This document shows, piece by piece, positions 47,457 to 58,200 of a DNA stretch of 64,000 nt. The notes under the pieces were generated by a model, which saw only the letters and a program-made list of their open reading frames with translations, did no database searches and had not been told where the DNA came from. The DNA comes from Bryopsis sp. KO-2023. Lineage: Eukaryota; Chlorophyta; Ulvophyceae; Bryopsidales; Bryopsidaceae. The stretch is from assembly GCA_030272585.1 (NCBI GenBank), contig BSYQ01000009.1:3038001-3102000 (forward strand). The letters are read 5' to 3'. A program made the translations under genes and the position numbers. How positions within the stretch are numbered: the stretch's first letter is position 1; every line of letters begins with the position of its first letter.

Positions 47457-50400
47457 ATGGACTACACGGAGTCGACGCAGAAATCTAGATGGACGTTCAC
47501 CGCGGAGGAACTGGTATTCGCTTCAACCTCTGTATATCTTTTTGACAGAGTACTTGAGAGAAAATATATAAAAAAATATATAAAAGTTCTATGGATAAGG
47601 GCGTCACTCCACAAGGGAAAAAAAAAACTTCAACCAAATGGGCCCCAAGGACAATCAGTGAACGAAAACACAGCAAAAATTGCAAAAAAAGTTGAAAAAA
47701 GTTCGGAAAAAGAATTCCCAAGAACAGAGAAAAAAAAAATGATCAGAACAAGCACCTTGAATGAAAAGTTTCACCTCCAGTGCACTTATCCATCCAGAAA
47801 CTTGTTGTCTGCTCTCCCCCCCCCCCCCTCCCTCCTTCAAAGTTGAAAAATTAAAAACACACAAAAAAAAACACCGGTGATTCTGAAGCCAGCAGTGTTG
47901 TATTCATTCTTTTTTTAAACCAAACTTTGAATGACAAAGCCTCCAAAAGTGTAGCTTCTTTTTCACAGATACCTCCACAGGGCATCCCCCACAGCATAAT
48001 CTAGACCATAAGTCCCCCCCAAAAAATAAAATGAAATAAAATAAAATAAATGAATTTATTAATAAATAAGAGAGTTTTGAGTGCATTTTTAAATGAGAGG
48101 AAAAATAATGGTTAACCATTGCTGATTCAGGCGGAGTTGAGGGCAGCAGCGAACGTGAAAGCAATTGAGAGGGGCATGGCTGCACTCAGCAAGGCTGCCT
48201 GCAAAGGAGTCGAACAGGATGGGAGCCTGCCCGGTCATTCAAAGCCACGTGGGTGTGGTTTCAGATAGAATACTGTCTGGTGCTTGAGTTTTGATTAGCT
48301 TCGATGGGGTTTGAAAAATATCATCCGGGAAAATAAGAAAGGAGGAGAAAAATTGGGTCAATTGAGTTTCTTTTATTTTTGATTCTTTTCATAAAGAACT
48401 CTTTTCTTTTCTTTTTTTTTTATCAGCATAGGGAGTGTTTTTGCCCAAAAATGCAACAGTTCCATTTCAAGCAGAGTGCATCAATCTTTTTTTTTTTTTT
48501 TTTTTGGGGGGGGGGGGAGGGGGGAGGGGCCTGGTGGCTTCGTGAATATGGGCCATTTGCTTTTTTTTGGGTTTTTTTTTTTTTCATGGCATGTATTTTT
48601 TAATTTTGTTGAAGGTGTTGTGATTTTTTTCTTACCAGCAAGCGAGCCTCTGACAGTGGAGCAGGAGTTGAAGCTTTTGAAATACTACCATCAAACGATC
48701 AAACAAATGTCGAAAAAATATCCCCTCAGAGTGCTGGTGAGTGAAAATATGGTTTACTCCCTGGTGGGGTTTTTTAATTGTATTTTTCTTTTGTTGTAAT
48801 GGGGGGGGGGGGGGTCGCATAGATTTTAATTGACCATTGATTCTTTCTGTTTGGTTTAAATCGAGAATTTGCTTTGCTTGTGCCCTCCATCCCTTTGCTG
48901 TGCTCCACCCCCCCTTCCCAAAAAAAATTGATAAAAAAAAGGTGGCCTACTGCTCTTTTTTTTGTTTTTTTCATGTTGCACCTGATTGGGTATCTTCTTG
49001 TTGCTCTTTTTTTCTATTTAAAAAAAAATCTGATTTTTTCAGGCATGTGCCCTGACTTACTTGAAGCGATTTTACATTCACCACAGCGTAATGGAGTTCG
49101 ATCCGAGCAAAACTTTTCTCACATGCATATATATGGCAGGCAAGGTATTTAAAACTAGAAAATATGATTTATGATAAAAAATATGCCGAAAAATTCGGTC
49201 TTGATCGCCCCTTTACTCGTGGTTTCTTAATTAGTTATTTCTGTATTTCATTTTAGTATCGCTTTTTTGGGCTTTCTTTTTCTTGCAACAGTTGATGATT
49301 AATTATTTTTTGCTTTTAATTTTATTTATTTTTTTCCTTGTTTGTTTGTTTGTTTTCGGGGGGATGCCGGTGTGGGCAGACTGAAGAGCGTTACATCCCG
49401 GCCGATGTGCTGAGTCAGCAAGTGAAACACATAACTCAGAATTCGCTATTGAAGTCTGAGCTTGCCATGCTGAAGGGTTTGAATTACGACCTCATCGTGC
49501 ACACACCCTTTTTGGAGATTGATGGTTTCGTGGAGGTATTGCAATGACCCCCTCAACCCCCCAAAAAAAGAGAAAAAGTAAAGAAAAAAATCGATATGTA
49601 TGGATATATATGTATGCGTGCTTCTCTTATTTTTAGATTGTAAATACTTACATTTTGTGTTTCTTTTTTGAAAGAAACGAATGGTCGAATCAATTTTCTT
49701 GATTTTTTCCCAGGCAATCATGAGGTTCTGAGTGGTTCCAATCGGATAAAAAAAAAATTCAAGCAAAAAAGTGTGTGTGTGTGTTTTTATTCACCTTTAT
49801 TTTTGTTCTTTCAGGATTTGCGGAAGCTCATAGATCAACCTGAGTACAAGGATGCAGGATATTCCGTCGAAAAATTGAATCGAGCTCGTCAGGCTGCGGT
49901 GGGGGCCGCCAAATGCTTGATGATGAGCGATGCCGTTGTTTTATATCCCCCCGGAATGCTGGCCCTGGCTGCGCTCAGGTCAGGATTCACAGACCAGAAG
50001 GTCAAACTCGACCCTTACTTCAAACGAGTGGTGGAGAAATGCAATCCAGAGGTAGTGGGCAATGGAATCCCGGGGGGGGATTTGGAACACTGCTCGACAT
50101 TCACAAGCTAGCCGTCCAGAGTGTTCATTTTTTTATTTTCTCTCGACCGATTTATTATTTTTTGATTCATTTTTGACCAATTGATTATTATTTGATTCAT
50201 ATTTGACCAATTTAGTGCTTTTTTTTGTCAATTTTGGTCTATTTTACTTTTACTTAAATCAATTTTTGACCATTCTTGTTACTTTTTTTTTGAGGGGGGG
50301 AAGGGAATGCATACTTGCTTAAAGGAATATTCGACTCTCAGGATCTATGCTGTGGAAGAGAACTCGTGTTGACAATTCATTTTATAAAAGTTCAGTTTAT

Positions 50401-50842
50401 TTCCGTTACATTCGTTTCCATACTTTTTTTTGTGGTCCCATGGCAGACAGGCGACAAAGGTTCGTTGGAAAAGTTGGTGAGTGATTTGGAGAAAATCGAT
50501 GCGTATGGGGTGGAAGGCCATGCCAAAGTCAACGATGCCGAAGTCAAGGAAATCGATCGGCAACTGAAAGAGTGGCTGAAATGTGTAAACCCCCCCAAAT
50601 CCAAATCCAAGAAGGAGGGCAGAAAAGACGGAAAGGTGTGTGGATGATGTTTAAAAAAAATGTTTTGCTGGTTTCGTTAGCTTTTTCACCAGAACACCAG
50701 ATGGATGGATGATTAGTTTCGGCGATTTTTTTTTTAATCGATGGTTTTTTTGTGGATTTAATTATTGGTGTTTTTGCAGGGGACTTCCGGGGAAGCATCA
50801 GAAAAAGCCGCCAAGAAACGAAAAACGAATGGGGGAGGATAA
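47457..50842 (+). CDS. CCNH: Cyclin H, CDK-activating kinase / TFIIH subunit
   Basis: Regulatory subunit of the CDK7-MAT1 kinase, which activates cell-cycle CDKs and phosphorylates RNA polymerase II as part of TFIIH in the nucleus. Eight exons join in phase: 47457-47513, 48131-48248, 48639-48736, 49043-49144, 49380-49535, 49815-50051, 50447-50635 and 50780-50842; 339 residues. The start region MDYTESTQKSRWTFTAEEL matches the family's N-terminal helix wording (WTFSSEEQL). The first cyclin box has LKRFYIHHSVMEFDPSKT and TCIYMAGKTEE, then LKGLNYDLIVHTPFLEIDGF. The second box has RQAAVGAAKCLMMSDAVVLY. The C-terminus is Lys-rich (KAAKKRKTNGGG) and could serve as a nuclear signal. The shared C-terminal helix after the boxes supports cyclin H over cyclin C. 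Confidence 0.93.
50145..50213 (+). repeat. Degenerate 30-bp tandem repeat in cyclin H intron
   Basis: Units beginning GACC(A/G)A at 50145, 50175 and 50205 share TTGATTATTATTTGATTCAT with small changes; the last copy is partial. Located in the intron between exons 49815-50051 and 50447-50635. Confidence 0.75.
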
Positions 50843-52706
50843 GGGGCAGAAAAAGGAAATAGAGGGAATGAATTAGAAACACATTAAAAAAATGTGCATG
50901 GCACTGTAACGATTTAGGCTTGCAAATTGTCATTGAAACGATGCAGAAATTGTTGTGTATGTGCATGCATTGTATGTGTTTGAATGCATCGAATGCAAAT
51001 GGGTGATACGAATCCACAAAAGAAATGAAGCGAAGCGTGCGAGAATTTCACCCAACGCTGGAAAGAATCCCCATTACAAGCACCTTCGCTCGGCTTGCGA
51101 ATTTCAGCAAACGGTTGGTTTTAACACCTGTAGGCCACAGTCTGAAAACATCCCCTCCCGCCAAACCAGTTGGAAAAAACTCGTTTCCTCAGTGCAACTG
51201 ATCAGCACATCATGATATCTTTGCGGTGGATCGACATTTCTTGGTTTTGAAAACAGCTGAACTACAACATCTCTCTCCCCCCCAAAAAAACAAAAAAAAA
51301 TTCAGCGAAAGAAATCAACCTGTTAAAACAATCCTTCTTGGTGCTGGAAGACTGCAAGTGTCCATTTCGATCATCATTTCCTTGCCGTTCGATCAAGCCA
51401 ACTAGTTTTGTCTTCAATCGAGGTGGTGGACGTGCTCATTGTTGGTGTTAGCATGTTATCTGTGCTTGTGCTGCTGTTGTGAGGCATTGCACTTGCCGAG
51501 TTCGGAATTCGCATGAATGCGGGATGAACCGGCTTAACGGGTCAATGCTTTCATCAACGCTTGCAGCAAGTCGAGAATGCGATGCATGAATGGTGCGATG
51601 AATGCTGTCTAACCCCTTTCAAAACAAAATCGAATCAGCAGCAGAAAATCTCTGCCGTTGCTGTGAGACGGCAGCTGTGAGTGTCGATGGAGTGTGTGTA
51701 TGTGTGTGTTTAGACAATCAATGCGGAAGACGTTGACTGGGCTGGTTTGCAGACCAGCTGGCCCAGTAAGTGAATATTTGGTTTGAGGAACAAGAAATGC
51801 TGTGGGGTTGCAGTTTGGGTGTTCGGAAGCAAGAATGAGTGGAAGGAATTTTGACCATTTGGGGGAAGACCACGAGATGCATAATCATATCACAGCCGCC
51901 ACAAACAAAAGCTTGAATTTGACACCACCGTTCAATTTCACAACACTGTTGTAACCCCCGCAGTCAGTGCGTTCTTGTCACTGGAAAGTTTGGACCATTT
52001 GGACCGTTTGGAAAAAAACTGGTTTTTCCCAACATTGACAAATCAACAAGCATTAAATTACATTTTTGAAAAAATTATACAAGCATTATACATCGTTTCA
52101 ATACCTTTATGCGATATGTCAAGAATAATCCCAACATGAGAAACCTAACCCCTAGAGATTTGAAGATACAATTGTTTGCAAACAATACATGAAACTAACC
52201 CTGATATTTTGAAATGCAGGAATTATTATTCCTGAAACACATGAATTTGTACCTGACATCTAAATGAAAATAATTCTGCAATGCTATGTTTTCTTCGTGC
52301 GTTTCGATTGAAATACCCAGAGAATTGATCAACGAGCATCCCCCAAAAATAATCACTTCCCAGATTGATCTGGCCTAAAAACACTTCGAGCAATCACTAT
52401 AAACCAAACCAAACCAAACCAAACCAAAAATACCATTATAAAATACACTCTTCCCAACATTGGGGAACTTGAGGCATGACATTTAAACCATTGATTGATA
52501 ATTGAATTGACTGAAGGAACGACACTTTTCCAAAAATAATGCTCACACATTTGTTTGTGCGAGTAATGAATTTCTATTCATGAAATCGCAAAAAATTCGT
52601 CCTGGGGGTGGACGAAACCAGGCGTATCTGTCGCGTGGCACCGCAACATCGCCAAACCAAAACTAATCGCTCACGGGAGCGGTGGCGTTCGTTGTCGTCC
52701 TTCTTC
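50843..52706. other. 1.9-kb complex interval without coding frames
   Basis: Lies between two convergent genes (cyclin H and the secreted protein). Unlike the other convergent 3' flanks here, most of it from about 51,320 on is balanced, low-homopolymer sequence, yet 51,216-52,352 has no appreciable open frame in any of six frames. It holds a hairpin at 51737-51766 and a (CCAAA)n-like stretch near 52,405-52,428. Possible non-coding RNA gene or decayed gene; neither can be shown here. Confidence 0.4.
51737..51766 (+). other. GC-rich hairpin
   Basis: Outer arms CTGGGC (51737-51742) and GCCCAG (51761-51766) with an inner GCTGGT/ACCAGC pairing around TTTGCAG. Could be a stem in a transcript or chance. 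Confidence 0.4.
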
Positions 52707-53796
52707 TCATTGAGGTCGCTTGACCTCCTTTCCGACCACCTCCGTCATTATTGCGTCGGAGCAATATCTCAGCTCCTCGTGACAGGTCTCGGTGGGTCGC
52801 CCAGCGTTTTCGCATTGCCTGAACTCCTCGTTGCAGTTGCGCCTCTTCGTTGCCGCTGGTTGGCAAGGTCCGTAGAACATCTCTTTCTTCGAGTCATAGC
52901 GACAGCCGTTCTCGACTTCGCCCATTTCTGCTTGTGCTGCGCTACTTGCTTCAATGTCCCCTCCGGCAGAGCTCGTGGTTGAGGTGCTTCCTCCTGGCGT
53001 GATCCCTTCAGGATCGACCGTCTCTAGGTGGTCACCGCAAGTGATTGCGAGCAAAATTCGGGAAATGGCCTGGTCCAGCGCAGCGCCGACGGCTCTCGCT
53101 GTAGACAGACTGCTTCGCAGCCCTGATGGGCTGCAAGCCCCCGATGTTGTCCCGAACGAGTCCTCCCCTTCTTGAAGCTTAGTGGCGATCGCAGAGATTT
53201 CCTCAGCGAGCCAAGCCTCGGCCAACGTTTGTTGGACAGGGTCCGTGTTCTCCAGAAGACCTGCGACAGCATTCCGCCAACTCAAAAAAACATACACAAA
53301 TACACATACCAAAATAGGTTAAGTACTGCAAGGAAACAAGCGATGACATGTGGCGGCATGCGTTTCGGAACTAGAACAAAACCACAAGACGGCGAGTTTG
53401 TCTGGAGCAGACAAACCTTCCATGCCGGACGTGAAAATTACCTCTTGCCACTCCTTGAGTTACGGTTTCGCTCACGACGTCCGCTACGGCATCGCTCTCG
53501 GCGACACAATCGGCCCCAACGGTTTCGCTGCTGGCGATAGCTACAGCAACCGAAATGGCCAGAGACGAAGCACCCAGTACTCTGTGGTTCTCTTGAACGC
53601 CATCACACGCCACCACCCTGCTGAATGCTTGAGCAATAGAGTTAGAAATCGCCTCTCCGATCGAATTCGAAGGATCAGCGGTGGCGAGCGCAATCGCCAA
53701 GCAGTCGGATTCTTCCGTCACGACTCCTATCGCATCGACACTGTCGAACGCTTTGGGGCTAAGTACGAGGAGCAACAAAATAATAGCAGCTTTCAT
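52707..53796 (-). CDS. Orphan secreted Ser/Ala- and Cys-rich protein
   Basis: Not recognised. Two exons join in phase: 53796-53442 (donor GTAATT) and 53260-52707 (acceptor TCGCAG), 302 residues. The ATG at 53796 starts a strong signal peptide (MKAAIILLLLVLS) with a likely cleavage near SVDA. The first half is Ala/Ser/Val-rich with loose repeats of the kind EAISNSIAQAF, SSLAISVAVAIA, ESDAVADVVSETV and LDQAISRILLAI, each followed or preceded by a Cys, suggesting amphipathic helices linked by disulphides. After a Ser/Thr/Gly linker the C-terminal part has six spaced Cys (CRYDSKKEMFYGPC, RRNCNEEFRQCENA, ETCHEELRYCSD). There is no membrane anchor, so secretion or wall association is expected. GC content is above that of its surroundings. 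Confidence 0.7.
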
Positions 53797-53878
53797 CTTT
53801 TCACAGTTTTGCGTATTCAAAAAAAGGGGATTGAAGACTGTAAATAACAACTTGTCCCCTATCTCGAGACCCGCCTTG

Positions 53879-53887
53879 TTATATAGC
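53879..53887 (-). promoter_or_regulatory. TATA box of secreted-protein gene
   Basis: Minus-strand GCTATATAA lies about 83 nt upstream of the ATG at 53796, a suitable distance for a TATA box followed by a short 5' UTR. No comparable box was seen upstream of the housekeeping genes. Confidence 0.6.
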
Positions 53888-54716
53888 CCTGGCTGATGAA
53901 TCGGAAGCGGAACACTGGCCCGAACCAGACATACTGGGGGACAGCAGGGGTCGACAAGTGAGTAATATTCTTGCAAGGAGAGTGTGAACGCAGATGCTGC
54001 ACAGCAAAATCTTCTGCTTTTCCGTTGCCTACCAGTTGCGCAGCTAGCAAGAAATGTGTGACCAGCATGCAGGGAAGCTGTTGCCGATACACTCACAGGC
54101 GCAGCAACAAAATTGCAAAACGTTGCTGTGATGTGTTTCAAATAGGGGAACAGCTATGCGATCGAAACACGGACCACTTCAATTCAGCCCTTGTCCTTTT
54201 TAATGTACATTTAATGGTTATGTTATGGCAATCCAGTTTGGAGTTTGCAAACTGACTGACAAAAGTGAACGACAAATTTGATTAAACGGTGCAATCAGTC
54301 GCGAACCTCCTCCATAGCCCTCCGTATAGCCAGCTCCATCGCTCCAATAATTGTTTTTCAAGCTTACAAGATCTAGATGAAAGGTGTTGCCATTCAATTT
54401 CCCAAATATCCACAATCTAATTTTCAGAGATTCAAAGGAACTGAATTATTGGTAGTTTGATTGAAGAGAAACAGGATGGATTCTCCCGAGCAAAGGTTTT
54501 TTTTAAATGTACTGGTTGCTTTCCAAGTGTTTTGCAAGCAACGCAATGGAATGGATGTCTTGTGGTGGTGGCGACACTAACACGTGCTAAACTGGTTTTC
54601 TTTGGAGGGTGATGGCTCTCTTTTGCTGTGGGTTGTAATTATTGATTGGTCGGTTGCTTCGATTTCAGCCCTGTTTCTATGGTTGTGCTTGTTTCGCCAT
54701 AAACGAAGCAACAAAA

Positions 54717-54771
54717 GGAGGCCTCCATGTAGCCTTTCCTCTATGGGCCTAGGCCCATAAAGGAGGCCTCC
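54717..54771. other. Cluster of three palindromes
   Basis: GGAGGCCTCC occurs at 54717-54726 and again at 54762-54771. Between them lies the perfect 18-bp palindrome TATGGGCCTAGGCCCATA (54742-54759). Perfect dyads of this kind are typical of dimeric DNA-binding sites or of small hairpin-forming elements. The GGGCC core of the central dyad resembles the GGCCCA elements known from plant promoters. Confidence 0.7.
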
Positions 54772-55257
54772 TTCACAGTTCATCTTATCTTGGTTGGAAA
54801 ACACGACACAAGCGAAAAAGACTTTGATAATTTCGGACGGCCACTCAGCGGAGAACTGCCGAGGGACGGTTTTGGTTTGTAACGTGAGATTTGTCTGGTT
54901 GGAGGTCAGGTGGTCTTTTTTCCTTTCAATATTGTGTCAGCAAGGAAAAACACGTGTGTCGATGCTTCTCACCCCTCTGTGCAGCCGATTTTTTTCTAAA
55001 TCCGTCCGTTTTTCGTTTCAAAGAACAATGTCTGAGCTGGAAAGAGCGCAAGGACCTCATCCAACTGAACGGCTGCTTTGTGAATTACAAAGACGCTGCT
55101 GGGCCCCACAGTCTTCCTCCATGTCACTAGATCCCATCAGCTATACAATTCATTTTCATCTATCATTTTTTTCCTCTAGATACCCCTCTCGACCCCATCA
55201 ACTCTCCCCCCCCCCCAAAAAGAAAAGGAAAAAGAAAACAACTATCGAGCCCGTTTT

Positions 55258-58200
55258 TTATCTCTTAACTTGCTTAATGAGGTTCGTCATTTTTTCCACA
55301 ACTCTGCTCATATAGTTCAACCCATGGCGCACTTCTCGAATTTCCTTCAAGATTTTTTCCTCTGGAATCTCCACGCCTTTCCTTTTGAATTCGACTTGGA
55401 AGTCGAACTCCAGACTCTCCTCGTACGGGTAAACCTCTGGACTAATTTCCACCAGCAATTTCCCAAGGCACCCAGCTTTCGCATTGCCGAACCGGAAAAC
55501 GAATCTATTTTTGGCCATGAGCTCCCAGCCCAGATAACTCACAGGGGAAATGTACAACGCATCGATTTCCTTGACGAAATCGACCGCCGTTTTGAGGATT
55601 TTTAACTTTTTCTGGAGGAAATATTGGACCATTGGATGTGGGATTTTCACGATTTCCTTGAAGCATTCACCTAAATGGCGAGGACAGCAAAAAAAAAAGG
55701 AAAATAGCGATCAGTCAGACCCCGAAACCCAAATTAAAAACATTGAGTTCGTTGTTTCATACAAAGGGAAACATAGGGGACAAAAAACTGTGGATTCTCT
55801 TCGATATCAATCCCCCCCCCCCCCCCCGCATTAAAAAAGAAAATTACAAAAAAAGGAAAGAAAAAAATCAAAAAACAAACAAACTGACAGTTTTTCCAAT
55901 GCAGTGGGAAAAACAAAGCGAAAAAAAAGACTAAAATCTACTTTTATTATTTTTTAAATTGTGTGAATGAGATGGTCAAAATACTGTCGTCGTCGCAACA
56001 AAGCCCAGCCTGCTACAACCAAAAGAGTTGAAAATTTTTACCCCCACAACAGTTCCGCTTTACCATTTTCAGGGAGCTTGGAGAGAGCGCACATGGCTGC
56101 ATGGAGTTTCGGTCGATATGCTGTAAATGAATTAAAAAAAATACAAAAGCATTACGACCAAGAAACTGAAATAATGAACACTGTGAACAGAGTTCGAGGG
56201 GAACGCCATAAAAAAAAACAGAAAAAAACCCTTTCCTTTTTTCTTGATTTTAAAAAGAGAAAAAAGAACATCTGTACGTGCACGTAAGCATTCGAATTCT
56301 TTCCCGACAGAAAAGAAAGTTCCATTTCCATATATAAACCAAGACTTGTTCTTGAAACTTTGCTTCTTTTCTGTTTTATCAGGGATAAATTTATCGAATG
56401 CTGGCTAATCTTACCGTCGGCTTTTCTGGGTGCTTCAATGGTTATCGTGGCATAGTCCTGCTCTCCATGGGCGCCAGATTTTTTTGGAAGATTTTCCATC
56501 GTCACCTGAAAGAGTTTCCTGACTGAAACTGTTGCGTTCAGATTTCCTGCAGAGTTGGTCGCGAAATCTTCCAAAGCGAAGGGCTGGTGGAAAAAAATAA
56601 AAATGAAAAAAGAATAAAGGATTGAAGCTTGTATTTTTTTTTTCCATCACCTCTCAGGAAAAAGTCAGTCATCAGAATTTGGAGATAGTCGAAGTAAGAT
56701 CAACACAAAAAAAAAAAAACATTTGAGGAAGAAGCTGTGGCGAAGTCTTTTTAATTTTCATTTATCGATTTAAAGAAATATAACTCAAAATTCCTAAAAA
56801 AACCCGATCAGAGCACATGAAAAAAAAAAAAAAAGAAGCCAAAACAGACTTCAAAAATTCGAAAAAGCCAAAAAAGATGGAAGACCAGCATTCTCATTCT
56901 TCTTTCTTTCTTTTTTTTTCTTTCTTTGGGGGGGGGGGGTGGCACTGTTGATTGAATACACTAGTATAGCTACCTGCAATGCTAACAGCATGGAGAGTTC
57001 ATTAGTAATATCGATTAGATCTTTCTCGGTTGGAGTTTCTTTTGCTTCTTTTCGCAGGGCCCGGGTTTCCAGAATTTCTTTTTGCATCTCCAGATATTTC
57101 ACTTCCTTTTCCCATGCCTTCATCTGTTTCAAAAATCCAGCAAAACAAGAATTAAGTTTTTCTAAACACAGACACACAAAAATAAATTGAACCAAAGAAC
57201 AAGACGTTTGAAACGAAACGAGCGAAAGTGACATATAATTGCCATGAGAATAAAACAAAGAAAAGGGGACATCCCAACAAAAAAAATTCACGAAAAACCA
57301 AAATTGCATCTCTTTAAACCTTTCTTTTCAATAATTAACTAAAAAAGGTATAAACTAGGCAAACGAGATGGTCTTTCTTTTATTAGTCAGTAAAAATAGT
57401 GTTTTTAGTCTTTAATTTTTTTTCTTTTTGTTTTTTGTTATTACCACAGTGACACTCACCTTTTTTTCGGATCTTTGCTTCTTTTTGGATGTCAAAAGAG
57501 TTTTCAAATCGGCGAGCTCTTTCATTTTGACTTGCACCACCTAAATTAAACAATGCAAATTAAAAAAAAAAAATCCCATGAATTTACCTACTGTAAGAAA
57601 ATCATGGCAAAGTTGTAAAACATGTAAAAGTGTCTACATATGGACTGTACAAATTCATTTCCTTCTCCTGTGCTGATCGATTTTTTTTTATTTTTTTCAA
57701 GCCAAACAATTTACCTTGCACTCTTCCTCCTCCTTTTTAGCAGCTTCTATTTTTTCCTATGAAAAAAAAAATCAAAAATCAAAAGAAAAATTTATTGCTT
57801 TTCACCTTTTTTTTCCCGTTTCTTTCGGGAGCAGGAAATGATGGATAGGCTTAGGAAATAATATTAAAAAAAAATCAAGATGGAAAGAAAGGGGGCCCCA
57901 CCCCTTCAATTTCCAAATATGTAAAAGGTTCAAAAGAAACATTCATATCTAAACATCAGTGTTTCAGAAAAATGAATGTTCCTTTTTACACATGATATAT
58001 CTGGTATCTATATGAGGTGTTTTTTCTATAAAAAAAGCTCCCTTCCCCTCCCCCCCCCAAAAATAAATACATTCATATATATAAATATATATATATTTAT
58101 CTTTTTTCAAGGAAAAATTAAAAATTAAAAAACAGTGGTTGGATTTATGTTTCGTCTAAAATACATACATAGAAAAACTGAACTTCCAACACACGCCTAT

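Larger units (their letters stand above)
53797..55257. other. 5' flank of secreted-protein gene; no second gene confirmed
   Basis: The part next to 53,797 carries a TATA box (listed separately). At 54,717-54,771 there is a palindrome cluster (listed separately). A plus-strand open stretch near 54,890-55,130 has several cysteines (for example SWKERKDLIQLNGCFVNYKD) but no supported start or splice structure, so I do not call it a gene. Confidence 0.4.

Noticed and set aside
54890-55130. Cys-containing plus-strand frame resembling a CHCH mitochondrial protein
   Set aside because: Cys spacing does not give twin CX9C pairs, and no start or splice structure supports it.
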